Part shown: one piece after another, positions 1 to 6,536 of the stretch | Position numbering within the stretch: the first letter of the stretch is position 1 | How the letters are laid out: the number at the start of each line of letters is the position of its first letter | NCBI GenBank assembly: GCA_016199905.1 | Contig: JACQFU010000313.1 | Coordinates: 1-7,553, forward strand | Length of the DNA: 7,553 nt | Reading direction: 5' to 3' | From: Candidatus Wallbacteria bacterium | Lineage (GTDB): Bacteria > Muiribacteriota > UBA6191 > JACPRK01 | Made by a program: the position numbers and the translations under genes | Notes under the pieces: generated by a model | What the model saw: only the letters and a program-made list of their open reading frames with translations | Databases searched by the model: none | What the model was told of the DNA's origin: nothing

Positions 1-3000
1 CCGCCGGCAACGTCACGGTGGTCACCCGGCTCGCGGCCGCTGAAAAGCCCGCCTTTCCAGTGATCCTGACGGCCGCTCTTGCCGTGGGGACGGATTGTGT
101 GGCGCTGTCCACGATCGCCCGGATGCGCCGCCGGACGGCGACGTCCGTTGCGCGGCCCTGCCGGACCTCCTGCACCAGGCACTCGAACTCGTGAACGCCG
201 GCGTGGTCCGGGGAGAAGGAGGTGCGCGACGTCAACTCCTTGCCCTCGTCCACAGTGGTGGTGAGCGAGACTCGAGGGCCCGAAAGCTGCCGGTACGAGT
301 ACCTCAAACCGTGCACTCCCGAGGCGACTTCCGGGTCGATCACCGTCGCCAGAAGCGTGACCGTCGTCGGCAGGGTCACTCGTAACGAACCCGCAGCCGC
401 GCCGTGGGCCGCCAAATCGGTCTCGGCGCCCGCCTCGCCCGTCGTCGTCGCCCGGAAAGTCACTGGCGGCCCCTCGAGCTGCCGCCAGCGGAAAACCAAG
501 CCCGCCGCCAGGGTCGTGACGGGGCTGGATGAGAGCGATGCGTCGAGTCCCACGTCCCCTGCGCCAAACGCCACTGTTACGGAGGCCGTCGCCGGCGTGG
601 AATCGGAGAGCCGGCCCGCAAGCGCCGCGCGCGGCACCGCCGTCGGGGTTCGCCCCATCCGGTTCACGATCACGCTGACGACCTCGCGCAAGCCCGTCAG
701 GCGGCCGTTGCCCGCGACGAGTCCGAACTCGTACTGACCGGGCGCCGGGGGCTCGAAGGCTGGCGTGGCCGAGCCTGGCTCCAGCAGCGTAACCGGCGCA
801 GGCGATTTCAGAACCGTCCACTGATAGGCAAGCGTCGACGGCACGAGGTTGGGGTCCGACGAGAGCCTTCCGTCGAGCCGGACCAACCGCCCCAGCCGCT
901 CCTGGAAGGGCGCCAGGTCCGGGACGATCGGCCGCAGGGCGCCCGACGAGTCGAAAGCCTCGACCAGGCGCGGCAGCCCGGCATCGGTGACCGGTGCAAA
1001 GAGCACGAAGGCGTCGGTGTCGCAGAAGAGCAACGTGAGCACGGCCGCCAGGCGCCCGGCGTGCCCAGTCCTCCCCAGGTTCGACTGGAACTCGAAGACT
1101 CCCAGCGTGGCTGTCGTTGCTTGTCCGGCCGCTCCCGGCGCTGCAGGGGCGGCCGCGAGCACCAGGAGTGGAGGCGCCGGATGCGCGATCGCGTGTTTGA
1201 TCCCGTTCACCTGCCCTTCGAATGGCGGACGGGGCATCAAGGCCGACGGATCGAGGATCAGCAACGAGAGCGCTCCGGAGAGGGGACCCGGCAGGTTCCG
1301 CACGGTCAACGTCGCCGTGAGCGCACTCGAGTCGCCGGACGAATCCAGCCTCAGCTCCGGTTCGGGCAGCAACAGCCGGACGAAGTAGTGCCCTCCCCGG
1401 GCCCCGGGTGCCGCCGCGACGCGCAAGAAGTACACGCCCTGGCGCTGCACGGCCGCTCCATCGAGGACAGCCGCCTGCCCCGGCGACGGGGAGCCTGCGG
1501 CACCCAGCTCCGCGACGCCGTCGGTATCGAGCAGGGTCGCTCGCAGGGCGTTGCCCTCCAGCGGCTGCGCCACGATCCGGTAGGCGCGGCCGGGCGCGAG
1601 CCTCAAGGCGAACACGTCCACGTCGTCAGCAGGCTCGATCGAGCCGGGCACCGGGACGCCGATGACGGCGACCGCGTCCCGCTCGGTCACACGCGAGGGC
1701 GTGTCCGGGTGATCGTCGACTCTCAGCAACTCCACGCTGTAGAAGCCGAGGTGCCCGAGCGGCGATCTCAGCCGCAAGTAGGCCACACGGGAGGCTGGCC
1801 CCGTGAAGGTCAGCCCGATCGTGGGGGCGCCGCCGGGCGGAAACACGGGCGTGGAGGATGCGGCCAGCACCGTCACGCCGTCGGTCGCCAGGACCGTCGC
1901 CTCGGCAGAGGAGAACCCCAGCAGCCCCACGTTCACCCGGTACGTCGTCCCTGCCTGGAGCAGCAGCCGGAAGAGGTCCACGTCTTGAGCCGTGTCGAGC
2001 GCGCCCGAGCTCCGGCTCAGGTTCTCGGAGAGCGCGTCCTCGGGGAAGCGCGTCTCTGCCGGCGTCGCGGGGTGATCGTCGGCGTCGGCGAGAGAGGGCA
2101 GGAGAATGAGTCGCAGCCGGTAGCCGCCGACAGCGGCCGTGGTGGCGGCTCGCACCGAGGCGTAGACGACGCCGTCGCCCGGGGCCGTGAAGTCCACGTT
2201 CGAAGCGCTCGCGGGGCCCGCGTCACGGCTGGCGCCGAGAAGGCCCCCGCCGCTCGTCAGCACGCCCAGCTGGGCATCGGGCGCTCCGTTGAGCTCGACG
2301 CTTAGCCGATACCGCGCGCCTGCCTGGAGCTGGGCCTGGAACCAGTCGACATCGCCGGCTCGATCGAGGGCCGCCTCCTTCTCGGGAGCTGCCGCCGTGA
2401 GCACGTCTCGCGGCGCCGTCACGCCCGCCGGCGCGTCGGGGTGGTCGTCCGGGGGCAGCTGGTGAAACTCGATTCGATAGGACCCGGTCCCCGTCGGTTC
2501 GAAATGGCGCACGCGGGCGAACAGCGGCGAAGCAGGGGCCACGCCCGTGATTCGGGAGCCGAAGCCGCCCTGCGGATCGTCGTCGTTTTCGGCCAGCACG
2601 GTCGTCCCATCGGGTCCCAGCACTTCGAGCACGCTGTCGGAGAGTGTGCGCAGTCCCACGCTCACTTCGAACGCCGCCCCATCCGGGACATCGATGCGGA
2701 AGACGTCGACGTCCTGATTGGACTCGATGGCTCCGTCGAGGGAAGCGACCGTCGCCGAGAGGACGTCGTCCGTCTCGCGGATGCCGGCGGCGAAGTTTGG
2801 ATGGTCGTCGGCAGCTGGCGCGCGGATCTGGAAACTCGCGTTGCCGCTGCCCCGCAGGTCGTTGCTCGTGTCGCACTGCGGAACGGCGTTGCCGGGATCG
2901 ATGACGAACCAAACATAGTAGTCGCCTGGCCCAAGCGCGCTCGGCAAGTAAGCCACTCCTCGCGCCGTGGCGATGGCCCCGGGCGCCAGCGCTCCCACCT

Positions 3001-3262
3001 GCAGCACGGCGATCGCGCGGTCGGACGCGTTGATGGTTCCCGTCGAAGTCAGGTAGACGGCGACAGGCGCCGGCCCCCGGGTCGGTTGGGCGCCCTGGTT
3101 CCCGACGGACGCGGTGACGCGGGTCCATCCGCCCGGCGGCAGCGGCTGGTGGAAGTCGAGCGCGACATCCGTCGGCACCAAGTCGGGGCCCAGGCACTGG
3201 GCCAGGGCGCGCGAGGGGACGCACGCAAGCAGGGCGAAAATCAGAAACAACCGCACGGACAT
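1..3262 (-). CDS. Large exported multidomain protein: CARDB + four PPC-like repeats + PKD/K319-like modules (C-terminus outside window)
   Basis: An uninterrupted minus-strand frame runs from ATG 3260-3262 to the left edge: 1087 codons, no stop, so the 3' end is missing. Residues 1-21 are a Sec signal peptide (MSVRLFLIFALLACV..., ending ALA before Gln22). Residues ~24-145 match a CARDB adhesion-type fold (PDLVPTDVALDF start, TASVGNQG strand, GDYYVWFVIDPGNAVPQCDTSND end). Residues 152-~636 hold four tandem PPC-like repeats, each opening with DDHP and carrying a DVDxF motif. Residues ~637-787 are unassigned. Residues 788-~1047 contain about three PKD/K319-like beta-sandwiches (LDGRLSSDPN...YQWTV; LDASLSSSP...FRWRQLEGP; ATVIDPEV...YSYRQLSGP). 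PPC and PKD modules normally accompany secreted proteases or surface proteins, but no protease motif is visible here. I infer a secreted or surface-anchored binding/structural protein. No Shine-Dalgarno precedes the ATG; the start is chosen because the signal peptide begins there. It lies downstream of the gene at 3395-4225, possibly in one transcript. Confidence 0.9.
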   Translation of the reverse strand, partial: MSVRLFLIFALLACVPSRALAQCLGPDLVPTDVALDFHQPLPPGGWTRVTASVGNQGAQPTRGPAPVAVYLTSTGTINASDRAIAVLQVGALAPGAIATARGVAYLPSALGPGDYYVWFVIDPGNAVPQCDTSNDLRGSGNASFQIRAPAADDHPNFAAGIRETDDVLSATVASLDGAIESNQDVDVFRIDVPDGAAFEVSVGLRTLSDSVLEVLGPDGTTVLAENDDDPQGGFGSRITGVAPASPLFARVRHFEPTGTGSYRIEFHQLPPDDHPDAPAGVTAPRDVLTAAAPEKEAALDRAGDVDWFQAQLQAGARYRLSVELNGAPDAQLGVLTSGGGLLGASRDAGPASASNVDFTAPGDGVVYASVRAATTAAVGGYRLRLILLPSLADADDHPATPAETRFPEDALSENLSRSSGALDTAQDVDLFRLLLQAGTTYRVNVGLLGFSSAEATVLATDGVTVLAASSTPVFPPGGAPTIGLTFTGPASRVAYLRLRSPLGHLGFYSVELLRVDDHPDTPSRVTERDAVAVIGVPVPGSIEPADDVDVFALRLAPGRAYRIVAQPLEGNALRATLLDTDGVAELGAAGSPSPGQAAVLDGAAVQRQGVYFLRVAAAPGARGGHYFVRLLLPEPELRLDSSGDSSALTATLTVRNLPGPLSGALSLLILDPSALMPRPPFEGQVNGIKHAIAHPAPPLLVLAAAPAAPGAAGQATTATLGVFEFQSNLGRTGHAGRLAAVLTLLFCDTDAFVLFAPVTDAGLPRLVEAFDSSGALRPIVPDLAPFQERLGRLVRLDGRLSSDPNLVPSTLAYQWTVLKSPAPVTLLEPGSATPAFEPPAPGQYEFGLVAGNGRLTGLREVVSVIVNRMGRTPTAVPRAALAGRLSDSTPATASVTVAFGAGDVGLDASLSSSPVTTLAAGLVFRWRQLEGPPVTFRATTTGEAGAETDLAAHGAAAGSLRVTLPTTVTLLATVIDPEVASGVHGLRYSYRQLSGPRVSLTTTVDEGKELTSRTSFSPDHAGVHEFECLVQEVRQGRATDVAVRRRIRAIVDSATQSVPTARAAVRITGKAGFSAAASRVTTVTLPA
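113..901 (-). repeat. Two to three PKD/K319-like beta-sandwich modules
   Basis: Residues 788-869 of the large exported protein follow the PKD/K319 pattern well: RLVRLDGRLSSDPN, then AYQWTVLKSP, LLEPGSATPAFEPP, GQYEFGLVAGNGRL and VVSVIVN. Residues ~888-967 (VGLDASLSSSP, FRWRQLEGPPVTF) and ~968-1047 (TLLATVIDPEV, YSYRQLSGPRVSL, TSFSPDHAGVHEFECLVQ) look like more degenerate copies. Such modules act as rigid spacers or binding surfaces in extracellular proteins. The first copy is convincing; the boundaries of the other two are estimates. Confidence 0.6.
1355..2809 (-). repeat. Four tandem PPC-like (pre-peptidase C-terminal) protein repeats
   Basis: Within the large exported protein, four consecutive units of about 120 residues start at residues 152, 272, 395 and 516 (nt 2809, 2449, 2080 and 1717). 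Each begins DDHPN, DDHPD, DDHPA or DDHPD. About 30-40 residues later comes a shared core (QDVDVFRIDVPDG, GDVDWFQAQLQAG, QDVDLFRLLLQAG, DDVDVFALRLAPG), then a strand such as YRLSV/YRVNV/YRIV, a centre like VLEVLGPDG or ATVLATDG, and a closing Y-x-I/L/V-x-L/F strand (SYRIEF, GYRLRL, FYSVEL, HYFVRL). This is the layout of bacterial PPC domains, small beta-sandwiches of secreted proteins. The units have diverged strongly outside these motifs, which suggests old rather than recent duplication. Confidence 0.8.
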
Positions 3263-3394
3263 CGGTGACAGATTACGACCGCCCGCGTCCCGTCGGTTGT
3301 GCGCGGAGGCACGTTTCCCACGGCTTTCCGTACTGGCCGGCTTTCGCTTCGATGCCGGCGTTCCCGCGTCACCGCCGGATGCGGCCGTCGAGCG

Positions 3395-4225
3395 TCATCG
3401 GCGTGCCCACGACACCGCCGATCGCCCTGGGCGCGGGCGACGGCGAGGCCCGGACGGGACCCAGCCCGGAGGGCGACGGCAGCGAGAGCTGAGCCGGAGT
3501 CGGCCGGGGCGACGGCGCGACGCATCCCGCCCCGTAGGAGGGTGATGCCGGTAGCGCGTGGAGGGGATGAAATAGTCGCCGTATCCGAACGTCGACGCGA
3601 AAAAGGGCGACGAATTGGCGTACCCGTAGACGGGCGTATAGCCGGATGAGTAGTACTGTTGCGGATCGTAGTATCCGTAGGGGGCGTACACCGGTGCCTG
3701 GGGCGCCTGGGGCACCAGGACTTGCTCCTCGATGGCGACTTCGCCCGGGAGGGCCAGCGTGCCGGCGGCGGCGGACCGTCGGGCGGAGTCGGCCCGTGCC
3801 GCGAAGTCCCCGCTCTCCGCAGACCGAGACGCGGCGATGGCGAACCTGTCGTTCGACGGGACCACGTCCACCGGTTCCTTGCCGTCCTCCTCGACCCGCA
3901 GCGTGATCTCGAAGGTTCCGTCGTCGGCGCCCGTCTCGGCAACGGCGCGCGCGAAGCGGAAGAACCGGCCGCTGCGCGAGGCCGACATCGGAGCCTTTTC
4001 CACGAGAGTCTTTCCACGTCGCGAAGGGCTCGCGACGCTGATGAAGACCTCGGCGCCCACCAGCGGACGGTCGAACAGCGCCGTCACGGAAAACGTCTCG
4101 GCGCCGTACTGGCGGTCGGGACGGCTGTAGATCAGCCTGGCAGCCGGCGGGTTTGCGGCGGCGCAGAACGCTGGCAGGGCCGCCAGGCACGCGACCAGAG
4201 TCATGACTTGTCGAGATTGTCTCAA
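3395..4225 (-). CDS. Secreted protein of unknown function with Tyr/Pro/Gly-rich C-terminal region; reading frame probably shifted near 3540
   Basis: The frame starts at TTG 4223-4225, preceded by AGGAGG (4235-4240) at an ideal 9-base spacing. The first ATG (residue 8) lies 21 bases further on, too far from this site. The 276-residue product has a signal peptide (hydrophobic MTLVACLAALPAFCAAA at residues 8-24). Residues ~30-130 look like an Ig-type beta-sandwich (TFSVTALFDRPLVGAEVFISV; GTFEITLRVEEDG). From ~175 a low-complexity stretch is rich in Tyr, Pro, Gly and Gln (VPQAPQAPVYAPYGYYDPQQ, then TPVYGYANSS). The last ~48 residues are Arg/Pro-rich and read like an off-frame translation. Adding one C in the CCC run (plus-strand GGG 3540-3542) gives HHPSYGAGCVAPSPRPT and ends at 3369 with about 285 residues and better third-position GC. 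No family recognised; an envelope or extracellular location is inferred. Confidence 0.8.
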   Translation of the reverse strand: MRQSRQVMTLVACLAALPAFCAAANPPAARLIYSRPDRQYGAETFSVTALFDRPLVGAEVFISVASPSRRGKTLVEKAPMSASRSGRFFRFARAVAETGADDGTFEITLRVEEDGKEPVDVVPSNDRFAIAASRSAESGDFAARADSARRSAAAGTLALPGEVAIEEQVLVPQAPQAPVYAPYGYYDPQQYYSSGYTPVYGYANSSPFFASTFGYGDYFIPSTRYRHHPPTGRDASRRRPGRLRLSSRCRRPPGWVPSGPRRRPRPGRSAVSWARR

Positions 4226-4234
4226 GCGAATTCG

Positions 4235-4240
4235 CCTCCT
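4235..4240 (-). promoter_or_regulatory. Strong Shine-Dalgarno deciding a TTG start
   Basis: AGGAGG on the minus strand lies 9 bases before TTG 4225. It makes TTG, rather than the ATG seven codons later, the likely start of the Tyr-rich secreted protein. Confidence 0.65.
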
Positions 4241-4252
4241 GCTCCATTCTCA

Positions 4253-4258
4253 ACTATA
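4253..4258 (-). promoter_or_regulatory. Candidate -10 element (TATAGT) for the minus-strand genes
   Basis: TATAGT on the minus strand (5 of 6 matches to TATAAT) would place a transcription start near 4246, giving a leader of about 20 bases that contains the AGGAGG. No good -35 hexamer is visible at 16-18 bases (TCGTAA at 17), so support is modest. The position in an AT-richer patch of the divergent spacer fits a promoter. Confidence 0.35.
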
Positions 4259-4309
4259 CCTGCATCGAGGGGCAGTTACGACATCCCGGGCCGCGCCGCC
4301 AGAATCTGG

Positions 4310-4338
4310 TTTTCTTTCGGGCGCATTCACGCTATCAT
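4310..4338 (+). promoter_or_regulatory. Candidate promoter for the 223-residue secreted protein
   Basis: TATCAT at 4333-4338 (5 of 6 matches to TATAAT) is preceded at 17 bases by TTTTCT (4310-4315), a weak -35. The implied start near 4345 gives a ~35-base leader with the GGAGG ribosome site at 4368-4372. The core GCTATC is shared with the candidate promoter of the next gene (GCTATC at 5096-5101). Confidence 0.4.
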
Positions 4339-4379
4339 GCGGACCCCGTTACGTTTGCGCTTCCAATGGAGGTCCTCCG

Positions 4380-5051
4380 ATGCGCTGCTCCGCTCTGGTC
4401 CCGCTCCTGCTGCTCGTCTCGGTGGCCTCTGCGGCCGACTTGCCGTCACCCGTCGTGGGCAGTCTCCGAGAGGCCATAGCGCTCTCGCGGTTCCTGCGCA
4501 TGGGCAAAACCGAACCCGCAGCCGGCGACCGCTTCGCAGTCGTGGGGTTGAACGTGACGCAGGAGAACGGACAGGGCAATCTCGCCATCCAGCAGCTTCA
4601 GGTGAGCCTAGGCGGCAAGACCACCCTGATGAGCGGAATCAAGGTGTCGGGCCCGCTCGTGGTCGACGACGCCTACATCAACAACCCGGTCGGAGGCCTG
4701 TTGACGGCCATCCTCAAGAAGGGCGAAGTCCACATCGACCAGATCGACTCCTCGGGCGCGGCGAGCTCCGGCGGGGGCCAGACGCTGGGTGCCAAGGACG
4801 TCACCGTGAGGCTCACGCAGGGCAGCTTCGACTGTTCGCTCACCTACGGCATGTTCGGCGCCCGGGTCGCGGGCACGGCGGCCTACGACCCGCAGGCTCG
4901 CAAGCTGGTCGTGACGATCGCGTCCGTCTCCGCGGGCATCCCGATCGGCCTCGACAAGATCTTCGCGGAGCTGGCCAAGACACTCACCTTCGACTGGACC
5001 GTGGTTTCGCAGCCGACCATCACGCTGGTGTTCGACGAGACGTTCCGGTAG
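4380..5051 (+). CDS. Secreted 223-residue protein of unknown function
   Basis: The start is ATG 4380-4382, with GGAGG at 4368-4372 seven bases upstream; an in-frame extension to 4203 would have no comparable ribosome site and would bury the signal peptide. Residues 1-18 form a Sec signal peptide (MRCSALVPLLLLVSVASA). The mature ~205 residues are predicted mainly as beta strands: FAVVGLNVTQENG, LAIQQLQVSLGG, GEVHIDQIDSSG, then a Gly/Ser turn (ASSGGG), AKDVTVRLTQGSFDCSLTYG, KLVVTIASVSAG, a short helix LDKIFAELAKTL and a final strand TITLVFDETF. There is one Cys in the mature part (residue 152). The alternation of long strands with a late short helix recalls small lipid-binding periplasmic folds such as LmeA/DUF2993, but no diagnostic motif supports this. 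No enzyme motif is seen. It is transcribed divergently from the minus-strand pair. Confidence 0.88.
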   Translation: MRCSALVPLLLLVSVASAADLPSPVVGSLREAIALSRFLRMGKTEPAAGDRFAVVGLNVTQENGQGNLAIQQLQVSLGGKTTLMSGIKVSGPLVVDDAYINNPVGGLLTAILKKGEVHIDQIDSSGAASSGGGQTLGAKDVTVRLTQGSFDCSLTYGMFGARVAGTAAYDPQARKLVVTIASVSAGIPIGLDKIFAELAKTLTFDWTVVSQPTITLVFDETFR

Positions 5052-5074
5052 GCGAACGGCGCTCGACATTCGGG

Positions 5075-5103
5075 TTGCCCGGGGCGCGTCCGCGTGCTAT
5101 CCT
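5075..5103 (+). promoter_or_regulatory. Candidate promoter for the metallopeptidase gene
   Basis: TTGCCC (5075-5080) and TATCCT (5098-5103) are separated by exactly 17 bases, and a TG at 5095-5096 forms an extended -10. This is the best sigma-70-like site in the window. The implied start near 5110 leaves a ~35-base leader carrying GGAGG at 5135-5139. It suggests that the peptidase, and possibly the kinase behind it, is transcribed independently of the gene ending at 5051. Confidence 0.5.
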
Positions 5104-5145
5104 CGCCGGCTTCGTCTATCGCCTCTCAATAATCGGAGGAAGCCC

Positions 5146-6516
5146 GTGAGATCCCTGCCCTGCCTGTCCTTGCTGCTGCTCTTCGCCTCGACCTGCGTGG
5201 CCGGGTCGACGCCGGCGCCCACACCGGTGCGCTGTGCGCTCCCGCTGCTCGGCCGTTACTTGCCGAAATTTCGCGGACCGCGCGCCTCGACCCGGATCGC
5301 CCCGGCAAGAGCGCCGGCGGCGGCACCGGCAACTCGCGAGCTTTGGGCCTGGGACCTCACCGTGATGCCCCCGGGCTTCAGGCGCGTCACGGCCAGCCTG
5401 CGCGCGGCCGGCGGCCACTGTCTGGTGTACGTCGAGGACGCCGAGTGGGGCCGCACCGTCGACCAGGCTGCAGTCGACACCATCCTGTCGACCTTCGAGT
5501 CGCGCACCCCCCGCCATCCGGACAAAGGCATCGCAGACGTGGACCGTGAGGCGTTCGGCGAGATCCCGCCGGGGCTGGACGGCGAGACCCGCGTGACGCT
5601 CCTGTTCACCCGGATGGGACGGTTCAACGGTCAAGGATTCGACGGATTTTTCAACTCCTTTGACACCTTGACCGAACAGACGGCCTGGAAGGAGTACCAG
5701 CAGCACTCCAACGAGACGGATATCCTCTATCTCAACACCGACGGCAATCCACCCGCCTCCGACTACATGCTTTCCGTGCTCTCGCACGAGCTGGTGCATC
5801 TCGTGGCGCATCCCTTCGATCCGGACGAGGTGGGCTGGATCGGCGAGACGCTTGGTGAGGCCGGGATGCTGCTCTGCGGCTACGACACCGACCAGGCCCA
5901 CGCCCGCCGCTATGCGAGCCGGCCCTCCACTCCCCTGGTCACGGAACCCTACGTCAGCTACGGCGCTTGTTTGCTGCTGGCGGCCAACTTCGTGGACCAC
6001 CAGCCGCCCGGGTTTCTCAAGCGCCTGACGGCCGAACCCGCCGAAGGGATCGAGGGTCTGGAGAAGACTCTCTCCTCGTTCGGACCGAGCGACGGCTTTC
6101 CGGGACTCTTCGAGAAGTGGGTCGCCGGCAACCTCGTCTCGGGCCTCGGGTCGGCCTCGCCCGATCTGGCCTACGCATCCCTCAGCACGCCGCCGATGGC
6201 GGCCACGACCGTCGCGGCCGGCGGCCTTGCCGAGACCTCCGGACGGCTCCAGGCGACGGGCGTGCGCTACCTCAAGTTCGCGGCGGCGGGCAGCTACCGG
6301 CTCCACCTGGCAGCCAGCGGCCCGGGCGCGATGCTCGGCCTCGCGATCCGCTCGCCGGCCTCTCCTCTTCCCGACGCCTCTCCCCTCACGGCCCGGGAAC
6401 TGGCAGGTTTGGAGCCTATCCAGGCTCGTGAAGGCGACTGCATCGCTGTCTTCGGCCTGGCTCCCGGCGTCTATTCCTACCGGCTGAGCGTCGAGGCCGC
6501 GGGCGCGCCGCGGTAG
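5146..6516 (+). CDS. Secreted zinc metallopeptidase, hyicolysin (M30)-like
   Basis: The start is GTG 5146-5148, preceded by GGAGG (5135-5139) at 6 bases. The 456-residue product has a Sec signal peptide (MRSLPCLSLLLLFASTCVAG) and an Ala/Pro-rich stretch to ~65. A compact N-terminal domain follows (ELWAWDLTVMPPGF; GGHCLVYVEDAEWG; FGEIPPGLDGETRVTLLFT). The catalytic region has DILYLNTDG and then HELVHLVAH at 214-222. His214 and His218 are the expected zinc ligands and Glu215 the general base. WIGETLGEAG (231-240) sits where M30/M6-type enzymes have WLNEGLAEY, so Glu234 or Glu238 is the likely third ligand. Residues ~350-456 look like a PPC-like beta-sandwich (VRYLKFAAAGSYRLHLAAS; GVYSYRLSVEAAG). 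Predicted role: extracellular proteolysis. It has its own candidate promoter, and the kinase begins 20 bases downstream. The family assignment rests on motif and order only; M6-like is the main alternative. Confidence 0.85.
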   Translation: MRSLPCLSLLLLFASTCVAGSTPAPTPVRCALPLLGRYLPKFRGPRASTRIAPARAPAAAPATRELWAWDLTVMPPGFRRVTASLRAAGGHCLVYVEDAEWGRTVDQAAVDTILSTFESRTPRHPDKGIADVDREAFGEIPPGLDGETRVTLLFTRMGRFNGQGFDGFFNSFDTLTEQTAWKEYQQHSNETDILYLNTDGNPPASDYMLSVLSHELVHLVAHPFDPDEVGWIGETLGEAGMLLCGYDTDQAHARRYASRPSTPLVTEPYVSYGACLLLAANFVDHQPPGFLKRLTAEPAEGIEGLEKTLSSFGPSDGFPGLFEKWVAGNLVSGLGSASPDLAYASLSTPPMAATTVAAGGLAETSGRLQATGVRYLKFAAAGSYRLHLAASGPGAMLGLAIRSPASPLPDASPLTARELAGLEPIQAREGDCIAVFGLAPGVYSYRLSVEAAGAPR

Positions 6517-6520
6517 GCTT

Positions 6521-6534
6521 GAGGCTCGAGCCTC
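6521..6534. repeat. Perfect 14-base palindrome in the peptidase-kinase gap
   Basis: GAGGCTCGAGCCTC is self-complementary over 14 bases and fills most of the 20-base gap between the peptidase stop and the kinase GTG. It could be a dimeric repressor half-site pair or chance in GC-rich DNA. It has no loop to form a good hairpin and no T-tract, so it is not a terminator. Its GAGG also lies 12 bases before the kinase GTG and may serve as a weak ribosome site. Confidence 0.4.
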
Positions 6535-6536
6535 GA

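Noticed and set aside
1061..2305. 414-codon plus-strand open frame
   Set aside because: It is antisense to the PPC-like repeats, with composition dominated by Arg, Gly and Gln typical of shadow frames in GC-rich DNA; no ribosome site or motif.
2223..3224. 333-codon minus-strand open frame beginning MRPLARPGPVPG
   Set aside because: It is an off-frame reading of the large exported protein: very Arg/Pro-rich, no signal peptide or domain, while the true frame gives CARDB and PPC motifs.
3263..3299. Leaderless promoter for the large exported protein (TAATCT at 3271-3276 on the minus strand)
   Set aside because: Only 3 of 6 matches to a -10 and no -35; the absence of a Shine-Dalgarno is real but this site is too weak to call.
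3693..3716. Hairpin GGTGCC...GGCACC as a regulatory structure
   Set aside because: It lies inside coding sequence and is explained by the VPQAPQAP repeat and high GC.
3369..4253. 294-codon minus-strand open frame as an independent gene
   Set aside because: Its N-terminal two thirds is an off-frame reading of the secreted protein starting at 4225; only its last ~57 codons look real, as the frameshifted tail of that protein.
5052..5080. Terminator after the 4380-5051 gene
   Set aside because: CGGGTTGCCCG can form only a tiny 4-base stem with no T-tract, and it overlaps the -35 of the next candidate promoter.
3659..5149. 496-codon plus-strand open frame
   Set aside because: It runs antisense through the Tyr-rich protein gene and then out of frame through the 4380-5051 gene; both true genes have ribosome sites and signal peptides.
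5116..6306. 396-codon minus-strand open frame
   Set aside because: It is antisense to the metallopeptidase gene, whose HELVH motif, signal peptide and ribosome site are convincing.
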